Source: Epinephelus fuscoguttatus (lineage: Eukaryota > Chordata > Actinopteri > Perciformes > Serranidae). From it: DNA of 64,000 nucleotides. Positions 22,699 through 34,396 of this stretch are shown here, one piece after another. How positions within the stretch are numbered: position 1 is the stretch's first letter; each line of letters begins with the position of its first letter. The stretch is from assembly GCF_011397635.1 (NCBI RefSeq), contig NC_064770.1:29163098-29227097 (forward strand), read 5' to 3'. The translations under genes were made by a program, and so were the position numbers. Under the pieces are notes generated by a model. It was not told the DNA's origin and did no database searches. It worked only from the letters and a program-made list of their open reading frames with translations.

Positions 22699-25600
22699 TC
22701 AGTCCCAGCCGTTGTCCTTTATCATGTGGGACAGCTCAATGATAAACTTCCCCTCCTTGTACTTCTGACTCAGCTCAAAGGCTTGTTCCTGCAGAAGGGA
22801 GGCACATAAAGGTTATTACAGAGCGGATTAAAGTTTCCTTTTCACAATGAAAATAAATGGATTCACAGTGGGGATTTATGTTTGTAAATGAGGTGCCAGG
22901 GTGCATTAAAAAAGCATCAAAATAGAGCTTGTTTATAAAAAAAAATACTGCCAGGGGAAGATCCCCCAACAGAGGTCCAGGCTAATTATTAACAGATTAA
23001 GTATTAATGTTTGTTTTTTAACTGGCCCCTGGCTGCCTGTTATGTTGCAAAAGTAACCCCTGGGCAAACTAAGTCCTGGTGTCCTTACTGTACATGCAGC
23101 TGAGCACTAGTTCCATAAAAAACATGCACACACTCTAAACGTGTCACGTCATGTAACTGTTTAACTATTTCATTCACTTCAACCATGACATTTCAAGGCT
23201 GTGTCTCAACTCAATACTATGTTGAATTTGGAGGTAAATGATCTCTTGTACTTGAAACATCTGCCAAATGAGTACATTTATTTTCTTCCTACAAAGCATT
23301 GTACCTAACTTATAGCAGTGGTTCCCAACTGGTGGTTCGCAATCCAAAAGTGGGTCGTGGGCCCATTCTGGATTCTGGACCACAAGGGACTCGCAAACGT
23401 ATCAAGTTTGTAAAAAACACACTTTATTCTGAAGTGCAGTGAATTTCTGGCAAGGAGCTTATATTTCAAAAGGCCATTTCCTGCTGTAGATTGAGTGACT
23501 AATGAACAGCTGCTTGACAGAGACAGCAAACTAGCTCCATGACATGGCCAATCTCAAGTGTGACACTTAATGTATTGAACTGTGTGGATCTCGAACTGAT
23601 GACTGAGGAGAAATCTGGACCCTGGGGTTGGACCAGTTGGGAAACACTGACCTATAGTATGAATATAAGAGTAAACGAATCTATGGTTCAATAAATGCTT
23701 CACATCTCCAGTAGTGTTGGGCAGCTGGGCCGATGGCTGACAAACATTGACCACATGGCCCTAACACTATGTCAACATCAACACAAGGGCAGTGGGGACG
23801 TGGGTTTGCACTGACACTAATGGCATTCATTGTACGCTTAAATAATAATAATTCAAATTTACCAGAGGTGCAACTGCAGATGAACACAAGTATACAAACA
23901 TTTCACGGCTTAGAACAGATATTTATGTATTTTAAAAAGGCCTCAGGGTCCAGATTTCTCCTTTGTCATAAGTTAGAGGTCCCACAGTTAAATGCATTCA
24001 ATGTCATACTTGCGTTGGGTCATGTTGAGATAGTTTGCTGTCTCTATCAAGTAGCTGTCTGCTAGTCACTTACTCTACAGCAGAAAACGGCACTTCAAAA
24101 TAAAAATTCTGTGCTAAAAAAAATCAACTGTACTTAAAAGTAAACCGTTTTTGTTTTTTTATACAAACTTTACACGTTTGCGTATCACTTGCGGCCCATT
24201 CAGAATGGATCAACGCCCCACTATTGGACTACGATACACCAGCTGGGAACCATTGTTTTAAGGAGTGTCAGCCTGAGAGTACAAAATGAAGAATGGGTTT
24301 ATTGTAATTATTATGATAGCCCCTTGTGTCTGACAAACAGGTTATTCAGTCACTTCACAATTACAATCATTTATCGCCCAGTGAAAGCATGTTTTAATTT
24401 AGGCACAACCATGACAATTATTTTAGTATAACAACAATGATATCACTGTCCATCGCAATGTTTCACCGTATTCATCGTCGTGTGCCAATTTGGTAGACAT
24501 TGACCAACCCTTGTCTCCAACATTTCAAAATATTGATCATTAGTAACCTATTTTCTCATGGGAATTTAAAAAAAAAAGTAGTCTGCAACAACATTGTAAA
24601 ACGTGTAAAGCTTAAAATTATACTTGTGCATTATGAGGTTATAGCTACAGTGTAGTTGGCATGGCTACAAAGATACCACAAGCAGACTACAAGAGCTGTT
24701 ACTGGTCAGGTTGGGCTGCTTGTGCTCTCTCCTACAAGCTTCTGATGCAGGTACAGATTGTTGATAAGCGAAGTCAACATTAAAGAAGATGAAGAAAGAC
24801 TCAAACTTCTGCTTTTCAGTAAGAGACATCTAGCAAAGCCATCTCCACTGCAAATCTGCTCAGACTAATTGCTGCGTCACAGTGAATGAATTAAAGTAAA
24901 CACGGCAAATATACGGCACATGACAGAACTCACTTAGATGTAACGGTAGTTTTCTAAGTATGTGCGTAGCTCACTCTATATCACATGGTAGATGAAAGAA
25001 TGTAAACACAGTTAAGGAATAAAAGTAAAACAGGACACAGATCTGATCACTGCGATACATCCTGCTGATGTTACTGGAGTGCCATCAACAGCTGAAATCT
25101 GACGCTGAAGTGTAAATCAAAACCTACACCAGGTGTCAGTGTTGGGGACGATGTTACAGCTCTTGTCAAACAAAAAAGCGATTTAACAGTGACAAGTCAG
25201 CATTTTATTTGCAGGTACTTACATATTTCCAGCCCAGCGTGGTGTGACAGTTTTCACAGTAGATGTCAGCAACTGCATGAAGTCCTGTGAGCAACAGCCT
25301 CTCCTCCGCAGGACCACAGCCAACGTTCACCCTGAAACCAGACACAGTGTCATCAAGCAGCAGCTCCACTCTGATTCACAGAGGGCTTCACAGTAATTAA
25401 ACTACTCTCCTTACCATGCACTAAGGGGCTGTGAACCTAAACAGTAAAGGACCTACTGTCCTACATTGCTCCTTTAAGGGAAAAAAAGACTCAAGTTCAT
25501 GAATCAGTCATGGGAAGGCTGCAAGAGCTCCACAGAAACAGAACATCAGCATCTATTCAATTTAAGCCTTCTATTTAGATCAAGTGCTTGAGTTATTTAA

Positions 25601-27162
25601 GGGGCTCCGTTTGTGTATTTTTGACCCACTAACCCAGGAGAAGCATGACTAAAGTGAACTTCAAGGTTCACTCGAGAGCAAATCAAATTATCTGCTGGCC
25701 GTGTGGGCTGTGCAAACATCTGTGATACTGGGAATTTGTTTTCAGAGAAAAGTAGACTATAAAAATGATGCAATTATATGCTGGAAAAACAAAGATCATA
25801 TTTCATTCACATGTTTTTGTTTCAAAGACCCACAGTTCAAGCCAAAACCCAAAAATACATATATTTCCTCTAACCTTTAGTGTTATTTAATCAATCTAGA
25901 ATGTTCTGGTGTGAGTTAAATGTTGGAAATATCAGCTATAGAGATTTCTTTTTCTCACAAATATAATGGAACTAGAGGGCACTCAGCTTGTGGTGCTCAA
26001 AGTGCCCAAAAAATACATTTGAATAACTCAAAAGCAATGTCTCTTTCCAGAAATCATGACTGCTGGGTTACTCAAGATAATCCACTGAATTTATTGTTGA
26101 CAGGTTCTATTTTCTCACTACTGAACTAGACCCGTCAACTGTATAACCACGAAGGAGGAAGCATGCATCTGCTCATGGACAAGAGACTTGTATTCATGAC
26201 AGCGCGACATGTAAAATTTAATGGCGTCCTCCTCGGCTGAGCTATAAAATTAGCTAGCTCCATTGTGCTAGTTGAGCTAGCAGAAGATGCATGCTTCCTT
26301 CTGAGGGGTGATATAGTTCATGGATGTAGTTTGGTAGAAAAAATAAAGTTTCCAATGTGAAAATGCTCACAACAAGGTCTACAGATTATCTTGCCTGATA
26401 TCTCCAACACTTGACAACTCCCACCAAAACAATGTAGACTGACAAACAACACTACAGCTAAGAGAAAAAACACGTATAATTAATTTGGGGTCGAACTGTC
26501 CCTTTAAGGAGCCACTTATCTAATCTGAAATGATCTGATAACAAAGTAGGGCTAATACAAGGAAACATTTAAGGAAAGTGGTTTTCAAAACTGAATTTTA
26601 ACATTTACTGAAGTTCCTTTTTAGTGATCATGGAGATAAAAATAAGATTGGAAATCTAAATTAAGACTAGCCACTTGTGTACATTCAATGTGCTGACATG
26701 TAGTAATATTTAGAAATCAAATACTCACACAGAGTTGAAGAGGTAGGCTCGGCCTTGACTGCCTTGGAATGACTAGAGGACATAGACAAAAAAAAAACAA
26801 AACAAAGACATAAGAAAAAAATGCTACATGTGTCCACTTGTAATATGGATAAAACACATGATATTAATTGCATTTTTTATTTATTTTTTATTTGCAAAAT
26901 GACTTCTAACTTTGGGAAACCTCTTTTGTTTTGTCAGTCCAGTTTTTCCTGTTTTGCCACATTTTAAACTAAGCGAGAGCCATGAGGCGGCGTCATAACC
27001 CGCCTGAAATGATTATTAACAACAAAAGAGTGGCAGTACACTGACCTTGGAGATGAGATCGTCATGGTTGGCCAGATGGGCGCGGCAGTGCACACAGCTG
27101 TAGCGCCGGTGGCAGGAGTCCAGGTAGGCCTGGAACGTCTTGGCCTTTGTGAGCTTCACCAT
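22699..27162 (-). CDS. ypel3: Yippee-like protein 3
   Basis: Four coding exons: 27046-27162, 26729-26772, 25223-25331 and 22699-22788. They sum to 360 nt and encode 119 aa, the standard YPEL1-4 length. The Yippee zinc fold is complete: C23-V-H-C26 and C79-E-N-C82 are separated by exactly 52 residues, followed by GWKY (87-90) and a C-terminus IKDNGWD. The N-terminus [20 protein letters not shown] fits YPEL3 (LDxCHRR) better than YPEL1, 2 or 4 (usually LPxCHRT). All borders are GT/AG. An AG acceptor one base before the ATG (27164/27165) shows that the 5' UTR comes from an upstream exon. YPEL proteins are small nuclear or centrosomal zinc proteins, and YPEL3 restrains proliferation in mammals. 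Human YPEL3 also lies next to GDPD3 and MAPK3, which supports the call. Confidence 0.96.
23316..23649. mobile_element. hAT-like MITE with 8-bp target duplication (ypel3 last intron)
   Basis: It begins CAGTGGTTCCCAACTGG and ends CCAGTTGGGAAACACTG. The flanks ACTTATAG (23308-23315) and ACCTATAG (23650-23657) are an 8-bp duplication with one mismatch. Ends starting CAGTG and 8-bp duplications are typical of hAT elements. It has no coding capacity. Confidence 0.85.
23940..24262. mobile_element. Second copy of the CAGTGGTTCCC hAT-like MITE, opposite orientation
   Basis: It shares 'gggtccagatttctcc', 'ctacagcagaaaa', 'cacttcaaaataaaa' and the end 'accagctgggaaccattg' with the copies at 23316-23649 (as reverse complement) and 44876-45188. 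The left end is truncated or diverged. Confidence 0.75.
24263..25222. other. ypel3 last intron, remaining sequence
   Basis: No exon or repeat with defined ends is recognised. Confidence 0.5.
25823..26508. repeat. Long inverted-arm DNA element, copy 1 (ypel3 intron)
   Basis: The left arm contains 'ttctggtgtgagtt' and 'ttggaaatatcagc'. The right arm contains the inverted counterparts 'gatatctccaaca' and 'aactcccaccaaaacaa'. The outer ends read 'cagttcaagcc' and GAACTGTCCCTTTAAG. Related copies are at 36475-37534 and 44810-46498. No transposase is present, so this is a non-autonomous foldback-type element. Confidence 0.75.
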
Positions 27163-27164
27163 GT

Positions 27165-28178
27165 CTGCGGAGGAAGAGGGGAGGAGGAAGTAGGTTGGTA
27201 GTTTGTTGTTGTGCATTTGTTGGTGATGCAAGCACTCAGTCAGGTTATGACTCCTAAGACCCTTTGATGAACCACTTTTTGTCTTGAATAAGTTTCCAGA
27301 TGTCAGTGAGGAAGTGAAAGATGTGAAACATAGACAGGTTTCACATCAGCTTTCAGTTATCTGATAATAGCGATAAAACACTGCAAAGCTAACCCTAAAC
27401 AACCTGACCTGACCTATATGTCTTACACAGGGTATCAGACAGAAATTAAATGCTTTTAAGACCTTTTAGAGATCATTTTTAACTCCATTTAAGACTGATT
27501 TTGGACAACTTGTCTTCTTCTTGTTCATGTACTGCAGGTAAGTATAACATTAAGTAGAATATATGTGGTTCTGTGCAGACAGAAACAAACATAACATTAA
27601 TCTACATTTACCAACAGATAAGTGCAAGTATAAAGTAACAAGACATGGCTCATTTGGCAAAAAGAAAATAAAAAATAGCTATATAAAATGAGATTTTTTT
27701 GCAGCAATTAAGACTTCATAAATTCAAAGATTAAGATTATTATTTTTTTATTACTATTAAGCTCTAAAAAAAGTTACTATTTAAAACTAAACTGAAAGTG
27801 AAACATATCTATGCTCTCTTAAAAGCTAGATTCCAGTACTAAGGTTGTTTTGCAGAAGTGCATGGTGAAATAACTATTTTTGTCAGTGGAGTTCATAAGT
27901 TTCACTTTCAGTTCAGTTTTAAATACCAATATTTTAGTCAATAATGCATGTGTTTGGAAGCACTGAGCATACAACTGGATAAATGAGACTTGGATTATCC
28001 TGCACAAGTTCTGTGAGAGTGTGTAAATGGATGTTTTGATATAGTTTTGCGGTCTCCGGCTGAAGTATTGCTCTTAGAGATCACAATTGACTGACTAACA
28101 ATTTTGCATTTTCAGCATTTCAGTTTACCATGATTGTGTTTCATAATTTCAACATTTCATCTATTTTTTCCTGGCACA
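27165..28178. other. ypel3 intron 1, 3' part
   Basis: A stretch at about 27950-28055 ('ggataaatgagacttggatt' and following) is shared with 35438-35520 and with the reverse complement of 34570-34650, so it is a partial copy of that inverted-arm family. The rest is unassigned. Confidence 0.5.
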
Positions 28179-28945
28179 AATGGGCCAACACACTGGGCAG
28201 ATTAACCTATTTAACATCACAACCAGCTTCATTAGTCAAGTATGTGTACATATGCAAGGAATTTGGCTCTGGTTTTAACTTGCACTCAACATGCCTAGGC
28301 TCAGTTCAAAAAATATTTTAGAGGACGACAGAAGTAGAGAATGATACAGCTAAAAACAAAGACAACAAAGCTGAGAAAAGACAGGTACAAATTAGAGCTG
28401 GAACAATTAGTCAGTTAAGCGCAATTTGATCGTTATGCTTTCCTTACATTATAGTAAAATAATATCTTGGTTTGCAAATGTTGGTGGGACAAAACAAGAC
28501 ATTTGATAATGTCACCTAAGGCTCTGGCATATTCTTACAGGCTTTTCTCACTGTTTTCTAATATTTTGTAGCACTTTGGAAGCAATTAATCCATAAATCG
28601 AGAAATTAATCTAGAAATTAATTGGCAATAAACCTAGTCAGTAGTTGCAGCCCTTGTAAACAAAACGACCAAAAAACACATAACTATTATACACAAGAAA
28701 GTGCAATGGGCCAATGCAGCACTTGAAAGATTAACCTATATTAATGAATGATAATCAGCTTTATTGGCCAAGTATGTGCACATATGCGAGGAATCTGACT
28801 CTGTTTTTATAAGTTGCTCACAGTGTGCCTACACAGTTTAAAGAACAATTTAGAGGAAGACAGAAGTAGATATACAGCTACAAACAAAGACAACAAAGCT
28901 AAATGAAGATAGGTAAAAATTAGAGCTGCAACAGTTAGTCAATTT
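28179..28945 (+). repeat. Local direct duplication, unit about 527 bp
   Basis: 28179-28415 and 28706-28945 match in the same order and orientation: 'gattaacctat', 'agtatgtg.acatatgc.agg', 'gacagaagtaga', 'acaaagacaacaaagct' and 'attagagctg.aaca.ttagtca'. The second half of each unit belongs to a dispersed repeat (see 52606-52893). The two units differ by many substitutions and small indels, so the duplication is old. Confidence 0.7.
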
Positions 28946-29997
28946 ATTGATTATTCGATCTGACAGAAACCTAATCAGCAACTAGTTTGATCATGAATCA
29001 ATCATTTATCATATTTCGAGTGATATTTTCAGTTCCCTTTATGTGAGTATCTGCTGCTTTTTTTTCATTATGCGTAGGTGTTCTATCTTTTATGTTTTTG
29101 AGTGTGTTGTTTTTTGGCTGTAACTTTTTGCATGCTGCTGTCTTTGCCAGGTCTCCCTTGTAAACGAGACGGTTGATCTCAGTGGAGCTTACGTTGTTAA
29201 ATATGGGTTAAATAAAATAAATAAATGTAATACGTTGGGGATTTTGAAATCAGAGCCAAAGTACTTTTTTTAAACCACAGAGGGAAACTAGGACATGTTA
29301 CAGTTGCTCTCACTGCTCTTTTACCGTATATAGGCATAGAGAAATGATAAGAAAACAGAAATATGCAAGTAAAAATGTGCATTATGCTACAATATATAAC
29401 AAAAATAAGAAATATATGACAAAACTGAAATGTTGGTTGGACAAAACAAGACATTTGATAGTCTTCTGGTGTTTTGTAGACCAAATGATTAATCAAACAC
29501 AGAGCTACTATATACAAGAAGGTGAAAAAAAAGGTGTATAGTGTGGGACAATAACTGAATGGCAGCTCTAGTAGAAAACATGCTGTGCTCATATAACTTG
29601 TTATTGTTACTGTGGTGACACGTATTGTTATTTATTAACAAAAATCAGTTGTGGTAGGTTGGTTAGGAGGAACACAGTTTAACAGGCAGCTTGCTTCCTG
29701 GTTAATAAAAATAGGTAGCACAAACAACCCTGGCCTCGTCAGATGCAATCAGTTAACCCAAATTCAAGCCCCTGCAACGTGTGCTGCACCATGTACGCTG
29801 TGTCCAACCCTGGTGACCGTCTGTCAGTGTCTATATATTGTCACAAACGGCCTGACACATCTGTCAGCTGCAGCACAGATTGGCCACTAGCTTCCTGACC
29901 TAGCTTACGTGTTAGCTAGCGGGCTAGCTCCGCATTGTCACAACACACAGCAGCTAGATGCGCATTGCAGGATATTCCCCGGTGTACGTCGACTCAC
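28946..29997. other. ypel3 intron 1, 5' part
   Basis: 29430-29520 shares 'gttggttggacaaaacaaga' with 28478-28505, a further fragment of the same dispersed repeat. No exon is supported. Confidence 0.5.
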
Positions 29998-30310
29998 CTG
30001 ATAGTACAGAAGCTCCTCGGAGTCTACACAGCGGACCAATGCGGCTGACAGCCGAAAAGCATCTATTTTAAGCAGGGTACTGTTGTGGGCAGCAGGTCGG
30101 CTCGGTGCAACAGTCGACCACGAGCGGACGGCTCGGACAATAAAGACAACACACACAGCCTCTGGTCGCTGCAGCGTTTACCCGCGTCTCTCCTTTGAAT
30201 GTGAGCCCGCTTTCAAAAGCTCCTCCGCGGCCTTCGTTGAAACAGGAGCTGGAGTCCGACAATGCTGGCAGACTGACAGGATGACTGCGCTGCGGCCCCG
30301 GCGGGAGAAA
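29998..30310 (-). other. ypel3: Probable non-coding first exon of ypel3
   Basis: The donor CTATCAG followed by GTGAGTCG (border 29998/29997) lies in a CpG-rich stretch upstream of the ypel3 coding exons. It fits the acceptor just before the ATG at 27162. The 5' limit is a guess. Confidence 0.5.
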
Positions 30311-30375
30311 AATGTGGTTTGTTTATGAAAACACGCAGGAGGAAGTCTGAAGAGTGCAAAACAAATCCCCGTCGA

Positions 30376-30420
30376 CCAATGGGAGGCGGCGGGTGACGTC
30401 TAGAATGTGGGTCAACCAAT
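30376..30420 (-). promoter_or_regulatory. ypel3: ypel3 promoter elements: two CCAAT boxes and a CRE-like site
   Basis: CCAAT at 30376-30380, TGACGTC at 30394-30400 (one base short of a full CRE) and CCAAT at 30416-30420 sit in a GC-rich stretch just upstream of the probable first exon. No TATA box is seen. Confidence 0.5.
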
Positions 30421-30424
30421 CAGA

Positions 30425-32930
30425 TTCGACTTCACATGAGCCCTTTATGGCTATCAGTTTGATTGTTGGTACAGTCTCATAAATGCTGCTGGTGGGTCAT
30501 TATCACATCCTGCTGATGGATTTGGGATAAAAGTCCTTCAGACTGGCTGCAAACTGATCAAACGTGCACAACGTAAGGAACAAATATTTGTGGTTATGTG
30601 ACGAGACTCAGGAAACCTTCAATATCTTTGATAAGAAGGATGGGGAGGGGGTTTGGTTGTGGTTTCTTGATTTATTTGTATGACTGTCTTGGAGCTGTGT
30701 GTTTTCTTCCCTATTATATGGTAATGGTAATCTGTTTTGGCTCTTGTTAACAATTTTCCAGGAGAAATGCGCATAATAAAGACAAGGCATTAAATTAAAA
30801 GTAAAAAACAAAAGGAAAATAGAAAATGTAGACTGAAAAGGTGTAGTTTAAGCTTGTTAAACCTACCCTTTTCACTTAGCATATTCTCATGAGTATCTCA
30901 TTTACTACCACGCTTGTTATGCAAAAGTATCAACAGAAAAGTCATATAAACATATGCATGAGCAGATTATGAGACAATGGGGCCTTGGGCACAGATATGC
31001 AAAAGGCCCCACCACCTCTTCTACATGGGAACAAGATAAAGACTTTGTGGTAGTTTTTCTTCTTTTTTGCTGCATCTTTTTGTGGTTTTGTGTGTCTTTG
31101 TGGTCATTTAAGCATCGTTTCCACCTAGCAGTGCGGTACAGTTCAGTTCAGTATGCTTTTTTTCAGTTTCCTCTGTGAAAAGTTGTGGATGGTACCAATG
31201 TGACTGTTCTGTACTGTCCCCATTTCTGGTCACCCCTCTGTTGGGGTACCTAGCTGGTGCTAAAAAATGGAGCTGTGAACACTGCAGTCTGTTGATTGGT
31301 TAATAACGTACAGTCAGTCTGCCCAGGGCAGAGTTGGGGTTTGTTTTGAGGCTTATGTAACCACTGTTTATACCATGGAAAGTTTTATTAGTAGGCTATA
31401 ACAATAAAATGAAAGAATGTTGTGCTGCTACTTGCAGCAGCTTTAAACTGAGAAAAAAATAACTCATAACAATGATTCACTGGGCCGACTGCCGGCAACT
31501 TTTAAGGTGAAGTGTCAACTTGTAATGTTATTCAATGTATGAGTTGATGTGAATCCATCATCACACCTTAGATTTCAACTTTGATGACAACTTTGACCAT
31601 CACTTTAGTTTTTATATGACATACATTTTTAGTAATGAGTGGATCTTCAAGCATTTATATATATATTAATTTCAACTGGGTTATATGAACTGCATATATT
31701 CCAATCCTAACTTTGAAAAAAAGGCCTGTGAGCTCCAGCAACACTAAACCCCTGAGCTTTCCTGGGAAGGACTAAATGCACAAACCCGTTATTTTTAAAT
31801 ATCCTATCGAGAGAGACTCTCACTGCAGCCTGTTGTATTTTGTTCTGAAAATGTCTGTGTGCAGCCTCGTTCTGTGGACAATAAACGAGGTGCAGACTCC
31901 CCTCTGTCACCGGTAATGAGGAAATTCAGTGAGTGCTGGACGGAGCAGTGAGTGACAACAACCCTGACCACATTTAAGAGTAGTTTTGCTGTTGTTAAAC
32001 GCGGTCCCCAAGTAATAAATCAATATGTCGAACACTTTTCTTCATGATTTCAATGTAACATGGCATGACAGATTAATCTTCATATTATCATTTTGTGGGT
32101 AAACTATTCCTTTAATGTCAATAATTTACTAGATTCCCCCAAATACTATATGTAATGTTATGTATTATGGCAGCAACAGCCCTGTTTGTGTGATTAAGAG
32201 CCTAACTTCTCTGCTGGGTCACTAATTCAGACCTTTGCTCTTTGCATATCTACTGTATTAAGACTTCGGTCTGCACTGATCCACTTATATTCCATTAACC
32301 CATTTGTCACACTGCAAAGCACAGCCAAGCAGGTCAGAAAAATACAGCCTTTGTTTCGCCAACAGGCCGGTTGATTATTATCACAGCGGTGTGGCTGGAC
32401 TTTAACCCAAGCCTGGGAAAACAAGGACCCAGGTGAGGCTAACTGCACGTACATTAGATGAGTGACTGTTGAACGCAGATGCAAAAACACAACCTAGATA
32501 TTAATAAAACTGTACTCACCTATATGGATATTTGTAAAACGTTAATTCCTTTACTTTAATTTCCAACTCCATGTTTGAGTGCTCTTCATTGTAATATCAC
32601 ACAAAAGAATATAAAAGCATAAACTGACGTGAACTTTCCCAGATAATTTATTTCATAAGCACTTACTCAAACCAGTCAAATAATGTCAGAAAATAACAGA
32701 CACAGTCAAAACAAAGTCACGTTTACTCTCTTATCATGAGAGATGGGTCGTCAGGTGATATGGTCCAGCTGGTTAAATATTCACTCCAACTGTAAACACT
32801 TCTGCACCGTCGCAGCTCTGCTTCCTCTGAGACTGATAACTGGAATAAAGCAAAACTCCTGACTACCAAAAAATATGAATGCCATCAAAATTTCACTTGT
32901 TTTAAACAGAATAATGACTTGACTCTGCCA
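30425..32930. other. Intergenic spacer between ypel3 and gdpd3, first part
   Basis: 31105-31400 ('agcatcgtttccacctagca', 'gtacagttcagttcagta') resembles a dispersed fish repeat. Elsewhere there is no exon or element with defined ends. Confidence 0.45.
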
Positions 32931-32935
32931 CACAG

Positions 32936-33338
32936 CTACTGTCTCATTTCACTCATCAACACAGAGATTAACATCATAAGTAGAGCTCTGAGTCACACAC
33001 TAGAGAAGGTGATTCCTCCCATAATCCATCCAGAGCAAGCCTTTTATTAAATTACTCACTGAGAAATACATGCAGTCTGTTTAATTTAATACAGTACTCA
33101 TCTAAAACAGCAAACAGAAACCACCATAATGTTCCTTGATGAAGAAAAAGCAACAACAGCTGGGATGCAACAGCCGCTGCACCACCTCTCCCACTGGTCA
33201 CATCACATGTCTGGGGATTCAGATTTCCCCCAGGCTGACAGAGCTGTTCAATCTAAACTTCACCCCACTGCTTATAAAAATAAATGATGATCTCCAACGC
33301 TGGATGAACTCACAAATATCTGTTATGGGCAGAATAGT
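32936..33338 (+). pseudogene. L1-like LINE reverse transcriptase fragment, internally deleted
   Basis: 32936-33050 encodes a reverse transcriptase stretch of L1 type (LISLINTEINIISRALSH and IIHPEQAF) ending in a stop. 33195-33338 encodes a later part (LGIQISPRLTELFNLNF and LQRWMNSQISVMGRI). About 200 codons that should lie between them are missing, and the frames differ. Confidence 0.75.
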
Positions 33339-33339
33339 T

Positions 33340-34004
33340 ATGTGGGATGTCAAACATGCGGCCTATGGGCCAGAACCGGCTGCCAAACGGGCCAATCCAG
33401 CCCACTGGATGAATTTGCTCACCTGATTTTGGTGCAGTTGTGAAGGTTGAGAGCTGCCAGTTGTCAGGAGTAAACAGTGAGAAGCTTCATGTAAAATACT
33501 GCATCAGAGGTTTTTCCACCCTGACCAGAATACAGTTGTCTGAAAAACAATGAATACTTAATGTGTGGTCATATTTAAAGATACTAAACATTGTGCAAAA
33601 TATTGTCAACCAGCAGCAACAAAAGAATCTGTATGTAATATTTGTAATTGGTTTGAAAGGCAGGGGATAACGAGAGTTACAGCTGTAACTACGGTTCTAT
33701 GAATTGTGGATGATTGCCAGAGCTATCTGTCACTCAAAATCCTGGGGAGAAAATTCAGTGGGAGCAGAGTGTGTGATGATGTAGGGGTTTATAGTGGGGC
33801 AAACACCCTACATCACTGCATGGTCACAGGTGACTTTGTTGGTATAACGACTCATGCTAAAGCACTTGTTTTTCAGTACAATCTCAGGCTGTGTATTATC
33901 TGTATTGGATTAACATTTTCTTTACATTAAAAGAAAGGGGGGAAAGTTTTGATTCCTTGGCCACTGTGTGTGGCCAATGAACCAAAATGAGTTTGACAAC
34001 CCTG
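33340..34004. mobile_element. hAT (Charlie-like) non-autonomous element
   Basis: The left end has GATGTCAAACATGCGGCC. The right end has GAGTTTGACAACCCTG. Both fit the CAGGGGTGTCAAACTCA terminus of Charlie-type hAT elements. The interior contains an unrelated dispersed sequence ('gagttacagctgtaactacg', about 33670-33900), probably a nested insertion. Confidence 0.55.
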
Positions 34005-34396
34005 CCCTAAAATGAATTTTTTATCCCAGTGATTCCAGTTCAACCAATTATTACCTGGTTTAAATCATTAGACTCAAATCAACATCATCATCAACATCAT
34101 CATCATCAAATATTAAAGAACAAGACACAAAGGATCACATTGGGAACCCTACAACAACCTAAAATTGAGAAAAAGAGGGTGCTGGTGGATCTTGCTGGCC
34201 CTCCTCCAACCCAAGAATCTGTCACACATGCACAAACACACACTAAAACTGAGTGAACTTGTCTGCAATTAGCTCTCCCATAAAAACATAATGGTTGTCG
34301 ACCGTAATTGTCTCTCACATTTGTCACCTTTTTGTCCCAGAGCACTAATAAAGCATTTTTTGATTTATTGCTGAGAAAAATAAACGATTGTTTCTT

